DNA of 64,000 nt from J038 sp036734085 (GTDB lineage Bacteria > Chloroflexota > Anaerolineae > Aggregatilineales > Phototrophicaceae), in the NCBI GenBank assembly GCA_036734085.1, contig DAIMZF010000004.1:1-64000 (forward strand), read 5' to 3'. Numbering within the stretch: the first letter of the stretch is position 1; every line of letters begins with the position of its first letter. Below are positions 26,209-34,724 of this stretch, piece after piece. The position numbers and the translations under genes are program-made. The notes beneath the pieces are model-generated. The model saw only the letters and a list, made by a program, of their open reading frames with translations, had not been told where the DNA came from and did not search any database.

Positions 26209-27207
26209 GTGTTACCATCCACTTACCGTAAACTTATTACAACGCAGTTAACCCGTAACTTTCGTCAGGCTGTCGCGGTGGTAGATACGCCGCTACAGAT
26301 GCCCGGTCATGGTCAAATCCTGGTGCGGAATATGTTCGCTGGTGTCAACGCTTCGGACATTAACATCTCGTCCGGCGTGTATGACGTGGGGCCGCCGCCG
26401 TTTGATATTGGCGTGGAATCCACAGGTGAAGTCGTGGCTGTAGGCGATGGGGTGACGAACTTCAAAGTTGGTGACTTCGCCATGATGCTCAACGTGGGGG
26501 GCGGCTACCGGGAGTATGTGCTGGCCGACGCCGCCGGAGCTATCCCCATCCCACAAGCAACGGCGGAGATTACCGCGCTGATGGTGGGCGCGATAACCGC
26601 GTCTGTGGCCTTATACGAAGCAGGCCACATGACCTCCGGTGAGACCGTGCTCATCACCGCCGCCGCCGGGGGCGTGGGGGCGTTTGCGGTACAGTTCGCC
26701 AAGCAAGCCGGGAATCACGTCATCGGAACCTGTAGCACGGACGAAAAAGCGGCCACGCTCAAGGCTTTGGGCTGTGACCGGGTGGTGAACTACAAAAAAG
26801 AGAATCTGGCGGAAGTCCTTAAAGCGGAATATCCCGATGGGGTGAACCTTGTGCTGGAAAACGTCGGCGGGGAATTGTTCGACGCGGCGCTTGATAATAT
26901 GGCGGTGTTGGGGCGCATGGTGGTTAACGGCTTCATCTCGGAATATGAAGGCGGGCCAGTCAACATCGACGCGCCGCGCCTGTATCAAAAACTGCTGTGG
27001 CAATCCCGCCTGATACGCGGCTTTATTCTCGGCCACTTCGGGGAACACATCCCCAAACATCTTGAGCGCATCCTAACGGACTACTTCGATGGTAAGATTG
27101 AGTCAAAAGTAGACCCGACGACGTTCAGTGGCGTAGAGTCCATTGTAGATGCGGTTGAATATATGTACGCCGGGAAGAATAACGGCAAAATCATCATCAG
27201 TTACTAG
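26209..27207 (+). CDS. MDR-family oxidoreductase similar to ZADH2/prostaglandin reductase 3
   Basis: A 332-residue medium-chain dehydrogenase/reductase without the Zn ligands of alcohol dehydrogenases. It would reduce carbon-carbon double bonds of enones or quinones with NADPH. AAAGGVGAFAVQFAK is the nucleotide-binding loop. The sequence follows animal ZADH2 closely from memory: RNFRQAV, GVNASDINISSGVYD, PPFDIGVES, HVIGTCSTDEKAA, LGCDRVVNYKKEN, EYPDGV, GFISEYEGG and YMYAGKNNGKI. The GTG start follows a perfect AAGGAG at six bases, which settles it over internal ATGs. The STAS-like gene starts 32 bases downstream, so the two are probably co-transcribed. The natural substrate is unknown. Confidence 0.9.
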   Translation: MLPSTYRKLITTQLTRNFRQAVAVVDTPLQMPGHGQILVRNMFAGVNASDINISSGVYDVGPPPFDIGVESTGEVVAVGDGVTNFKVGDFAMMLNVGGGYREYVLADAAGAIPIPQATAEITALMVGAITASVALYEAGHMTSGETVLITAAAGGVGAFAVQFAKQAGNHVIGTCSTDEKAATLKALGCDRVVNYKKENLAEVLKAEYPDGVNLVLENVGGELFDAALDNMAVLGRMVVNGFISEYEGGPVNIDAPRLYQKLLWQSRLIRGFILGHFGEHIPKHLERILTDYFDGKIESKVDPTTFSGVESIVDAVEYMYAGKNNGKIIISY

Positions 27208-27239
27208 AAAAAGGTAGTCAACGGGGGGGGTAGGCGGTC

Positions 27240-27692
27240 ATGACGAACCTTGAAACACTGGAACACGGCATTAGCCGCGCATGGGTTGATGTGCCGCAGG
27301 CATCCGTGCGGATTTGCGTCATACACACGCCGGATGTGATGGACAGAGCCGCCATCGACTATTGGGCACAGTTAATGCACGCATGTTTTGAGGCCATCCC
27401 TGCCCAACAACCCGCCTACCTGCTCCACGATTTGCAAGCGCACACACGCATCATCCCGCGTTATGTGCGCTTGCAGGCTGGCCGCATCTACGAAACTTTG
27501 ACCGAACGGCGCGTTTATAATGCTTTCGTCACGCCAGATGCACTGGTCTTCCCGTTGTTAAGCGCCATCCGCACCGCCAAACCCCCAGCCCTAGCGCGGA
27601 CTGATGCCCCTATTGTGGAGCGCATCTTCACGGATTATGATAGTGGTATCAAATGGTTGATGAGCGAAGTTCCGCAGGATTTTAGTGCTTAG
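27240..27692 (+). CDS. STAS/SpoIIAA-like protein
   Basis: A 150-residue soluble protein of uncertain family. Its pattern is a beta-strand (VRICVIHTPD), helix (YWAQLMHACFEA), strand (PAYLLHDL) and a C-terminal helix with SGIKWLMS. It resembles the SpoIIAA-like/STAS fold and the overall plan of the protein at 44894-45325, which shares the ending EEATSYIQSW. These domains act as small regulators or ligand-binding modules. It follows the ZADH2-like gene by 32 bases with a G-rich ribosome site, so it is probably in the same operon. No Ser typical of phosphorylated anti-anti-sigma factors is obvious. Treat function as unknown. Confidence 0.6.
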   Translation: MTNLETLEHGISRAWVDVPQASVRICVIHTPDVMDRAAIDYWAQLMHACFEAIPAQQPAYLLHDLQAHTRIIPRYVRLQAGRIYETLTERRVYNAFVTPDALVFPLLSAIRTAKPPALARTDAPIVERIFTDYDSGIKWLMSEVPQDFSA

Positions 27693-27783
27693 CGATTAGT
27701 TACAAACTTTTTACAAGTCTCAGGCTTTAAAAAGCGTAAACTCATCTCTAACATAATAACTGAAAAATGACGGGTGATGAGAC

Positions 27784-28272
27784 ATGACAAACACAAAGAC
27801 CATCCACACCAATACAGAGGTACAAGCAACGGGCTTTAAGTTCTCGCTCTACTGGTTTAGCATCGCCGTTCTGCTGGTTGCGCTGGGCGTAAGCGGTTAC
27901 CTGAGTTACCTTAAGCTATTCCCGGCGGTGGTGGCGGCGTGCCCGGCGGGGGGCACGTTTGACTGCGGCACGGTACTCAACAGCCGCTATTCGGAGGTTT
28001 CCGGCGTGCCGATTGCTTACTTGGGCTTCATCACCAATGTGGTGATGCTCGGCCTGTTGGTGATGGAACGCACCGTCCGCACTTTAGCCGATATTGCGCC
28101 GATTTTAGTGTTCTTCGTGGCGCTGTTCGCCTTTATTTACTCGGTGTATCTGGTCTATCTACAGGCGTTTGTCATCGGCTCGTATTGCCCGTGGTGCTTA
28201 ACGCACGAGGCATTGATTACACTGGTTTTTGGCGCGGCAGCCTTACGGTTACGCTCTGCTTTAAAGTCCTAG
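27784..28272 (+). CDS. VKOR-family membrane thiol oxidoreductase
   Basis: A 162-residue four-helix membrane protein of the vitamin K epoxide reductase family. It oxidises partner thioredoxin-like proteins and passes electrons to quinone, replacing DsbB. The active-site CPWC is at Cys135-Cys138. The loop pair is Cys53 and Cys61 (CPAGGTFDCGTV), followed by NSRYSEVSGVPIAYLG, the conserved stretch after the second Cys. It lacks the fused thioredoxin domain found in many bacterial homologues, so a separate DsbA-like partner is expected, but none is in the window. It converges with a lipoprotein cytochrome c, overlapping by 12 bases; that protein, the many-Cys lipoprotein and the secreted proteins here are plausible clients. 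Confidence 0.93.
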   Translation: MTNTKTIHTNTEVQATGFKFSLYWFSIAVLLVALGVSGYLSYLKLFPAVVAACPAGGTFDCGTVLNSRYSEVSGVPIAYLGFITNVVMLGLLVMERTVRTLADIAPILVFFVALFAFIYSVYLVYLQAFVIGSYCPWCLTHEALITLVFGAAALRLRSALKS

Positions 28273-28668
28273 CATATACTCGATTAAATCCGCAATATCC
28301 TGGGGCGTTAGCCGTTGTCCGTAGTCGGGATACATCACGTTGGCATAACCCTCCACAACGTGGCGCCCCACATCCACGATAGACCAGAAGCTATACTCCC
28401 GTGCGGATTCCCCCGCGACGCGCTCACCCGCAATTTGCCCATACCCAGCCAATCCCGGCGACGCGCCGCCTGTGCCATCCACCACATGACAGCTAATGCA
28501 CGTCGGCCCACGGTTAACAGACTGGCGGAAGAGTTCTTCGCCGCGTGCGGCGTCGCCCACAGTGGGGATGTCCGCAAAGGTAAGCGGTGCTTCGTTGACT
28601 GAGCCAGCGTTGCACCCGGCAAGTACCAGCGCTACGCACAGCAGGACAATGGGGGTTAATCTACGCAT
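28261..28668 (-). CDS. Lipoprotein c-type cytochrome
   Basis: A 135-residue protein. The chosen ATG (28666-28668) puts a signal peptide directly before the lipobox LAGC, so Cys19 is lipidated; a longer ORF to 28782 adds an unlikely tail. The mature part is a class I cytochrome c: CISCH at 57-61 binds haem, and Met112 in NVMYPDYGQRLTPQD is the probable sixth ligand. LTPQDIADLIEYM is the usual last helix. It would move electrons outside the membrane, for example to a terminal oxidase, though no oxidase gene is in the window. AGGAG lies 11 bases before the start. Its end overlaps the VKOR gene by 12 bases. Confidence 0.92.
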   Translation of the reverse strand: MRRLTPIVLLCVALVLAGCNAGSVNEAPLTFADIPTVGDAARGEELFRQSVNRGPTCISCHVVDGTGGASPGLAGYGQIAGERVAGESAREYSFWSIVDVGRHVVEGYANVMYPDYGQRLTPQDIADLIEYMLGL

Positions 28669-28814
28669 TTTAGGATGAACTCCTGTGAGTTGTTTCATTG
28701 GTTGATAACAATACATTCTCGTCCTTAGATTATAGGGGATTACGCCGCATTTTGTGAGGTTATCCCCTGCCGGGCGGCGCAATCCATCGCACGGTTGATG
28801 GGTTATCCGTACGG

Positions 28815-30344
28815 TTATCCGTACAACGCGCCGAACTTCTCGCGCAGGTAGGCCATATACGCCGCCGGGTTGATGCCCTCCCCCGTCACGCGGCGCGTTA
28901 GCTCATCGGCGGTGTACTTGCGCCCGTGTGCATAGATGTTATCCGTCAGCCAACCCAGCAACGGCGCAAACTCTCCGCGCTGGATTTGCTCCGGTGTGCC
29001 GATGCCATCGCGCAAGGCCACCGCGTAATATTGCGACGCCAGCAGATTGCCCAGCGCATACCCGACAAACGCGCCGATGCCGCCCACGCTCCAGTGAACA
29101 TCCTGCAAAACGCCGTGCGCGTCATCCTGCGGGGTAATGCCAAAATATTGCCGGAATGTATCGTTCCATGCGGCGGGCAGGTCTTTTACACTCAACTGGC
29201 CTTCCACCCATGCCCGCTCAATCTCAAAACGGAGCATGATGTGCAGGTTATAGGTTAGCTCGTCGGCTTCCACGCGGCTGTATTGGGCATAACTGCGGTT
29301 GACCGCCCGGTACATGGCTTCCGGTGTCGCGCCTTGCAGTTGTTCCGGGAAGACGGCCTGCGCGTGTGGCAGGAACCACTCCCAGAACGCTTGGGAACGC
29401 CCGACAAGGTTTTCCCATGTGCGTGATTGTGATTCCGCTAAGGCGTGGGAGTAGCCTTCCATGTCGGATAGATACGTACCATCCAGATGCGCCGCGATGC
29501 CCTGCCCGTGCAGGCCATGTCCGCTTTCGTGCAGTGTGCCATAAAATGCCGGGTTGAAGAAGTTGGCGTTGTAGCGGGTGGTGATGCGAATATCGTACTT
29601 GCCCACCTGCAAGCAGAACGGGTGCGGCGCTTCGTGGAAAGTCGCCCACTGTTCAAAATCCGCACCGATAGCGCGTGCGGCCATCATGCACAGTTCGCGC
29701 TGTTGTTGGATGGGGTAAGGTTGATGCAAAACGTCCGCGTTAACGCGGCCTGCGTTGGCGTGCGTCAGGCCGACAAGCTCGATAAGTGCCGGGCGGTGGG
29801 CATCGAAGATGGCTTGGGTCTGGCGGGTGGTCAGCCCACGCTCCCATGTGCCCAGAAACACATCATAGGCGTGTTCGTAGCCCCCGCGCAAATCCGCCTC
29901 TTGCAGTTTGGCCTGCATAATGCGCTCTAAAAAGGGCGCGAAACTGGCGAAGTCGTTGTTCGCTTTGGCCGTCTTCCACGCGATGAAGGAGTCTGCCGTC
30001 AGCGCGGCGTATTGTGCGACAAAATCCGTCGGCAGTTGGGAGGCATACGCGAAGTCGCGTTCCGCCACGCGGATGAGTGACGTTGCATCACTGTCGAAGT
30101 CGCTCATATCTACTTCGGCCTTTGCCGCTTCAATCAGTTTTAGCGTGTGGTCGCTGGTCAGGCGTTCGTGCTTCAGGCGTTGCAGGGTGCCCATCTGCGC
30201 GGCACGGACGGACGCCCCACCCGGCGGCATCATCACGTTTTGATCCCAGTACAGCACATGATAGGCGGCGCTGATGTGGTGGATGTCGTCCAGCCATGTT
30301 TGTAAGGTCTGCAAGGGGGATGATGGATTGTTTGCCATAAACAT
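28815..30344 (-). CDS. M32 family metallocarboxypeptidase (carboxypeptidase Taq)
   Basis: A 509-residue cytoplasmic zinc carboxypeptidase that removes C-terminal residues with broad specificity. HESGH at 272-276 binds the metal with catalytic Glu273, and Glu304 in ALAESQSR is the third ligand. The family motifs HPF (241-243), DIRITTRY (251-258) and the C-terminal GIGAFVGYALGN are present. Length matches the usual 500 residues. The frame is open to 30416, but the family starts near here; two close Mets (30344 and 30338) are equally possible, with weak ribosome sites. It is a single gene between cytochrome c and a divergent membrane protein, likely for peptide recycling along with the peptide importer. 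Confidence 0.93.
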   Translation of the reverse strand: MFMANNPSSPLQTLQTWLDDIHHISAAYHVLYWDQNVMMPPGGASVRAAQMGTLQRLKHERLTSDHTLKLIEAAKAEVDMSDFDSDATSLIRVAERDFAYASQLPTDFVAQYAALTADSFIAWKTAKANNDFASFAPFLERIMQAKLQEADLRGGYEHAYDVFLGTWERGLTTRQTQAIFDAHRPALIELVGLTHANAGRVNADVLHQPYPIQQQRELCMMAARAIGADFEQWATFHEAPHPFCLQVGKYDIRITTRYNANFFNPAFYGTLHESGHGLHGQGIAAHLDGTYLSDMEGYSHALAESQSRTWENLVGRSQAFWEWFLPHAQAVFPEQLQGATPEAMYRAVNRSYAQYSRVEADELTYNLHIMLRFEIERAWVEGQLSVKDLPAAWNDTFRQYFGITPQDDAHGVLQDVHWSVGGIGAFVGYALGNLLASQYYAVALRDGIGTPEQIQRGEFAPLLGWLTDNIYAHGRKYTADELTRRVTGEGINPAAYMAYLREKFGALYG

Positions 30345-30443
30345 CAACTTTCTGTATCGTTTCGCGTCACTTTTGGCGTGATTATACCGCTTATGCCAGC
30401 GCACGGATAAGGCCATAGGGGACTAACATGACACTAAATCTTT

Positions 30444-30472
30444 TTGCACAGGCTCTGATATTATGGTAAAGT
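30444..30472 (+). promoter_or_regulatory. Sigma-70-like promoter for the DoxX-like gene
   Basis: TTGCAC (30444-30449) and TAAAGT (30467-30472) are separated by 17 bases, and the gene starts about 30 bases after the expected transcription start. The -10 box matches only four of six consensus bases. Confidence 0.35.
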
Positions 30473-30509
30473 ATGTGAAGAATATCACAAAGAGAGAGGT
30501 GGTGCAACG

Positions 30510-31619
30510 ATGCGTCATTGGAAAGCCTTGTTAGCGATGGTGCTGGCGTTGTTTTTATTGCCAGAGGTCGCCGGCGCACACGTCAAATGGTTTACGGATT
30601 TTAGCTTTACAGACCCACCCCGCACACTCGGCGAAGTGCTGACGCCGTTGTTCTTCGGCCTGACCGCGTTGAGCGTGGTCACGTTGGCGGCGTTGGTCTT
30701 TGTCGAGTCGCGCATCCGGCACATGGACTGGTATAAAAACGCGGTGAACTGGTTTATGGAACGCCGTGACTACAGCACATTGGTCATGCGTATTGGCATG
30801 GGGCTAACGCTGATGCTCAGTTGGCAGGCGGATACTTTGCTCTCGCCGGATTTAAACGTCGCTGACCAGCCCGCGATCGGCTGGTTGCAGTTTTTCATCG
30901 CCGGGTTGTTGCTGTTCCCACGTACCACGCCGATAGCTGGTTTGGGCGTCATCGGGCTATATGGGCTGTCGGTGGTGCAGTTTGGCGCGTTTTATATGCT
31001 GGATTACTTCGCGTTTGTGGGCGTGGGCGTGTTTTTACTACTCAGCACAGTGCAGAACATCCGCATCCGGGCGTTACGCATCCCAGCGTTGTACTTCAGT
31101 GTTGGGTTTTCACTGTGTTGGCTGGCGCTGGAAAAGCTGATTTATGCCGAGTGGGGGCTGTATCTGCTGGAGCAAAACCCGCAGTTGGCGCTCGGCTTAA
31201 ATATTGAGTTCTTCCTCATTAGCGCGGCTTTTGTGGAATTTGCGCTGGGCTATCTGCTGATTATCGGCCTGCTGGAACGCCCCTTAGCCTTGGTCATCAC
31301 GGCGGTATTCTTCACGACAACGCTGGTCTTTGGCAAGGTGGAAGTCATCGGGCATACCATCATCCACGCCGCGCTGATTGTCTTCCTGCTGATGGGGCCG
31401 GGCACGGTGTATAAGCCGCCTGTAGAGACTCATCGCCGCTTGCCAATGCGGATGGCATTCGCCAGTGTGAACTTTGTGGTTCTGCTGGCCGTGCTGATTA
31501 TCCCGTATAGCGCGCTATCACAGGCACAATACCGCGAAGAAATCGCGGAAGAAGCCCGCATTGAACGCTTCATCGTGGATGCCGCCAGCGCGGGGGTGTT
31601 TTTTCCGGCCACGCCCTGA
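30510..31619 (+). CDS. Polytopic membrane protein, DoxX-like
   Basis: A 369-residue protein with a signal-like first helix ending in AGAHVKWFTDF, then about eight membrane helices. The AHVKWF motif after the first helix and the overall plan are familiar from uncharacterised DoxX-related membrane proteins. DoxX proteins are linked to quinone or thiol redox chemistry, but no reactive residue supports a specific reaction here. The ATG follows GAGAGAGGTGG and a promoter-like pair. The last 30 residues are a charged outer or inner tail. It converges on the branching-enzyme gene, with a hairpin between them. Function should be treated as unknown. Confidence 0.7.
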   Translation: MRHWKALLAMVLALFLLPEVAGAHVKWFTDFSFTDPPRTLGEVLTPLFFGLTALSVVTLAALVFVESRIRHMDWYKNAVNWFMERRDYSTLVMRIGMGLTLMLSWQADTLLSPDLNVADQPAIGWLQFFIAGLLLFPRTTPIAGLGVIGLYGLSVVQFGAFYMLDYFAFVGVGVFLLLSTVQNIRIRALRIPALYFSVGFSLCWLALEKLIYAEWGLYLLEQNPQLALGLNIEFFLISAAFVEFALGYLLIIGLLERPLALVITAVFFTTTLVFGKVEVIGHTIIHAALIVFLLMGPGTVYKPPVETHRRLPMRMAFASVNFVVLLAVLIIPYSALSQAQYREEIAEEARIERFIVDAASAGVFFPATP

Positions 31620-31627
31620 ATTCATTT

Positions 31628-31659
31628 GTAGGGGGACAGCACGTGTATCGTCCCCCTAC
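31628..31659. terminator. Bidirectional hairpin between DoxX-like gene and glgB
   Basis: Perfect ten-base stem GTAGGGGGAC/GTCCCCCTAC with a 12-base loop, located in the 53-base convergent gap. No long T tract follows, so it is a probable rather than certain terminator. Confidence 0.55.
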
Positions 31660-31672
31660 CCTGACACATGCT

Positions 31673-33859
31673 TTACCCCTGCGGCTTAAGGATAATCATG
31701 CCCAACGGCGGCAGGGTAAGGTCAATGCTGTTGGAGAAGTTCTGCCAGGCATACGGGCTGGCCTCGCGCCCACCTTTATTACCCAGATTACCGCCGCCGT
31801 AGATTTCACTATCACTGTTCAACAGTTCCAGGTAATATCCGCCTTGCGGCACGCCGATACGGTAGCTCAGGCGCGGGACGGGGGTAAAGTTACAGACAAT
31901 CACCAGGAAGTCTTTGCGGTCTTTGGCGTAGCGGATGTAACTAAAGACGCTCTGGTCGCTGTCGTTGGCCTCAATCCACTGGAAGCCCTCCGGCATGTAA
32001 TCCGCTTCGTAAAGCGCAGGCTCCGCACGGTACAGGTGATTAATGTCGCGCATCCATGTCTTTGTGGTCTGGTGCGTGTCCAGTTCCAGCAGATGCCAGT
32101 CTAAACTTTTTTCCTCGCTCCATTCCTGCCATTGCCCGAACTCCTGCCCCATGAAGTTCAGTTTTTTACCGGGATGCGTGTACTGATAGCCAAAAAGCAA
32201 GCGCAACGTGGCGAACTTCTGCCACCAGTCGCCGGGAATTTTGCCCATCAACGAGCCTTTGCCGTGTACCACTTCATCATGGCTGAGCGACAGCACAAAG
32301 TTCTCTGTAAACGCATACATCATGGAGAAGGTGAGGTTATTGTGATGAAAGCGACGATGCACCGGGTCTTTACTGATGTATTGCAGTGTATCGTGCATCC
32401 AGCCCATGTTCCACTTCAGCGTGAAGCCCAGCCCGCCGAGATATGTCGGGCGGCTGACCATCGCCCACGCGGTTGATTCTTCCGCAATCGTCATCGCGCC
32501 GGGCACTTCGCGGTGGATGGCCTCATTCGCCCGCTTGATGAAGTCCACCGCCTCAAGCGATTCATTGCCGCCGTGCTGATTAGGTATCCATTCGCCATCT
32601 TTGCGGCCAAAATCCAGATACAGCATCGACGAAACCGCGTCCACCCGCAAGCCGTCGATATGATATTCGCGTAACCAGAACAGCGCATTGGAGATTAAAA
32701 AATTGCAGACTTCGTTACGCCCGTAGTTAAAGATATACGTGCCCCAGTCGGGATGCTCGCCCTGTCGGGGGTCGTCATGCTCGTACAGGTGCGTGCCATC
32801 AAAAAAGCTCAGCGAAAAGCCATCTTTCGGGAAGTGTGCCGGAACCCAGTCCAAAATCACGCCGATTCCGTTCTGATGGCAGACATCCACAAAGTACATA
32901 AAATCCTGCGGTGTGCCGAAGCGCCGTGTCGGGGCATAGTAGCCGGTCACCTGGTAGCCCCAACTGCCATCAAAGGGATGCTCCGCGATGGGCAATAGCT
33001 CGATGTGGGTGTACCCCATCGCCTTGACATAATCCACCAGTTCAACGGCTAATTCACGGTAAGTCAGCCAGTCGCCATTCTCTTTTTGCCGCCAACTGCC
33101 CAGATGCACCTCGTAGATAGACATGGGCGATTCTAGCGGGTTTTGCTCCGCACGGGCTTGTAGCCATTCGGCATCGTGCCATGTGTAGGTATTCAGGTCT
33201 TCCACCGTAGAGGCGGTATTGGGGCGTAGCTCGGAGCCAAAGCCGAACGGGTCGAACTTCTCCGCACGGTACAGGTGATATTGTGAGCGAATCTCGAATT
33301 TATAATGCACACCGGGCGTTAGCTCCGGCACAAATAACTCCCACACGCCGCTTTCGCCATGGCGGTGCATGGGGTGGGCGCGTGCATCCCACCCGTTGAA
33401 GTCCCCCACCAGGCCGACCTTACGCGCATTGGGCGCCCACACCGCAAAGTTGACCCCGCGCACGCCGTCTACCTCGCGCAGATGTGCGCCGAACTTCTTG
33501 TAAGCGTCCAGCAAATCACCCTGACTCCACAGATACAGGTCAAAATCCGTCAGCATATCCGGAAAGGCATAGGGGTCGTGGATGGTGCGGGTGTCGCCTT
33601 CCACCGTGCGGATTTCGTACTGATACGTCGTGCCGGGATTTTGCGCGACGGTGGCCTGAAACAAGCCGTTTTCGTGCAGGCGTTGCATGGGGGTGCGCTC
33701 TTGGCCGATGAGCAACTGCACGGTATCCGCCGTTGGGTATAACAGACGAACGGTGAACCCTTCCGCATCAGGATGCACGCCGAGCATATCGCGGGGTGCG
33801 CCGTGATCGCCATGAACAAGGGCGTTAATTCCGTCCGGGTGTAAGGATGTGTCGGTCAT
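31673..33859 (-). CDS. glgB: 1,4-alpha-glucan branching enzyme
   Basis: A 728-residue GH13 enzyme that cuts alpha-1,4 chains and re-attaches them by alpha-1,6 bonds in glycogen synthesis. Residues about 20-110 and 125-225 form the two N-terminal CBM48-type beta-sandwiches (VNFAVWAPNARKVGLVGDFN in the second). The barrel holds nucleophile Asp407 in DGLRVDAVSS and acid Glu460 in IAEEST; this 53-residue spacing equals that of E. coli GlgB (405/458). SHDEVVHGKGSL gives the third Asp. The protein is full length. The ribosome site is weak. It is a single gene; no glycogen synthase or ADP-glucose enzyme is in the window. Confidence 0.97.
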   Translation of the reverse strand: MTDTSLHPDGINALVHGDHGAPRDMLGVHPDAEGFTVRLLYPTADTVQLLIGQERTPMQRLHENGLFQATVAQNPGTTYQYEIRTVEGDTRTIHDPYAFPDMLTDFDLYLWSQGDLLDAYKKFGAHLREVDGVRGVNFAVWAPNARKVGLVGDFNGWDARAHPMHRHGESGVWELFVPELTPGVHYKFEIRSQYHLYRAEKFDPFGFGSELRPNTASTVEDLNTYTWHDAEWLQARAEQNPLESPMSIYEVHLGSWRQKENGDWLTYRELAVELVDYVKAMGYTHIELLPIAEHPFDGSWGYQVTGYYAPTRRFGTPQDFMYFVDVCHQNGIGVILDWVPAHFPKDGFSLSFFDGTHLYEHDDPRQGEHPDWGTYIFNYGRNEVCNFLISNALFWLREYHIDGLRVDAVSSMLYLDFGRKDGEWIPNQHGGNESLEAVDFIKRANEAIHREVPGAMTIAEESTAWAMVSRPTYLGGLGFTLKWNMGWMHDTLQYISKDPVHRRFHHNNLTFSMMYAFTENFVLSLSHDEVVHGKGSLMGKIPGDWWQKFATLRLLFGYQYTHPGKKLNFMGQEFGQWQEWSEEKSLDWHLLELDTHQTTKTWMRDINHLYRAEPALYEADYMPEGFQWIEANDSDQSVFSYIRYAKDRKDFLVIVCNFTPVPRLSYRIGVPQGGYYLELLNSDSEIYGGGNLGNKGGREASPYAWQNFSNSIDLTLPPLGMIILKPQG

Positions 33860-33904
33860 GGGGTTTTGTCCGTTCTCTGCTAAGGTAAAAAATGAAATCG
33901 TCGT

Positions 33905-34453
33905 TTATCCGCTTAAGTGTGTGGGGAGTTGGTCGATGCTGTGCATGTTCTTCTCGTCCCAATAAGCGGAAAGCCCGTCCGCGCCTTTATGCTCCGCCCA
34001 TTTGATGAGTGTGTCGCGCTCTGCGACGTAATCCATCAACGGCACGGCGTAGCCACACGATGTTTGTACAGCGTGGATGTCCGCGATGACGATTTGCCGC
34101 ACACCGGTAATCAGGGTGAATTGCGGGCTGAGGTCATCCCATTCGGCGGAATCCGGCAGGATGACGCGCCCTTTACCGTATAACCGCAGGATGCGTGGCG
34201 GCCCGACAAAGGCGCAAAACATAAACGTGATGCGGGCGTTTTCCAGCAGATGGGCGGATGTTTCGTTGCCGCTTCCGGTTAAATCCAGATACGCGACTCT
34301 GTTAGGCGATAAAATACGGAAGCAATCCTGCCCTTTGGGAGATAGATTAACGTGGCCTTCCGCGCTGAGGGGCGCAGAGCCGACAAAAAACAGATGTTGC
34401 GCCTGTATCCATCCGGCTAGATCGTCGCTGATGGAGTCAAAGAATTTACCCAT
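33905..34453 (-). CDS. PPOX-family flavin-binding protein
   Basis: A 182-residue split-barrel protein of the pyridoxamine 5'-phosphate oxidase-related family, likely binding FMN or another flavin as a dimer. The opening LAGWIQAQHLFFVGSA, the VNLSPKGQDCFRILSPN segment and ITFMFCAFVGPPRILRLYGK are typical of this group. Such proteins carry out small redox reactions; the substrate is unknown, and a role as true PdxH is unlikely because the C-terminal substrate motif is absent. It lies 45 bases upstream of glgB on the same strand and 60 bases after the small gene at 34514, so the three may share a transcript. Its leader is CAACC/AACC-rich. Confidence 0.85.
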   Translation of the reverse strand: MGKFFDSISDDLAGWIQAQHLFFVGSAPLSAEGHVNLSPKGQDCFRILSPNRVAYLDLTGSGNETSAHLLENARITFMFCAFVGPPRILRLYGKGRVILPDSAEWDDLSPQFTLITGVRQIVIADIHAVQTSCGYAVPLMDYVAERDTLIKWAEHKGADGLSAYWDEKNMHSIDQLPTHLSG

Positions 34454-34513
34454 GCCCTACGCCTTTCTCAATCATTGGTTTTCATCGGTTTTCGTTAAAT
34501 GGTTGACTTGCCT

Positions 34514-34690
34514 TCACAATAAGGGTAAATGTTGCATTATATGATGGTAGTAGTTGCTGTATAGCTGGTAAAGATCGACATACTGAACGCGTGCCTCTAA
34601 ATCAATCCTGGCGTTTTCCAATGTCAACTTAGTGGCCGCTTCGATGATGGCGGCAATAATCGTTGCCTGCGCGTCTGTGTAGTTTTCCAT
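34514..34690 (-). CDS. Small helical protein of 58 residues
   Basis: A short open frame beginning MENYTDAQATIIAAIIEAAT. A good AAGGA ribosome site lies eight bases before the ATG and no other gene occupies the 270-base gap. The product looks like two amphipathic helices, the second ending in a Tyr/His-rich part (YQLYSNYYHH). It has no membrane helix, Cys or known motif. It sits between the SGNH hydrolase and the PPOX gene on the same strand. I do not recognise a family. The ribosome site, codon usage like neighbouring genes and helix pattern support a real gene. Confidence 0.6.
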   Translation of the reverse strand: MENYTDAQATIIAAIIEAATKLTLENARIDLEARVQYVDLYQLYSNYYHHIMQHLPLL

Positions 34691-34724
34691 AACGCATTCC
34701 TTATGTGGTGTTGGTTGGTACAGC

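Noticed and set aside
26042..26251. 69-residue frame upstream of the ZADH2-like gene
   Set aside because: It reads through the AAC tetramer repeat and overlaps the well-supported GTG start; no ribosome site.
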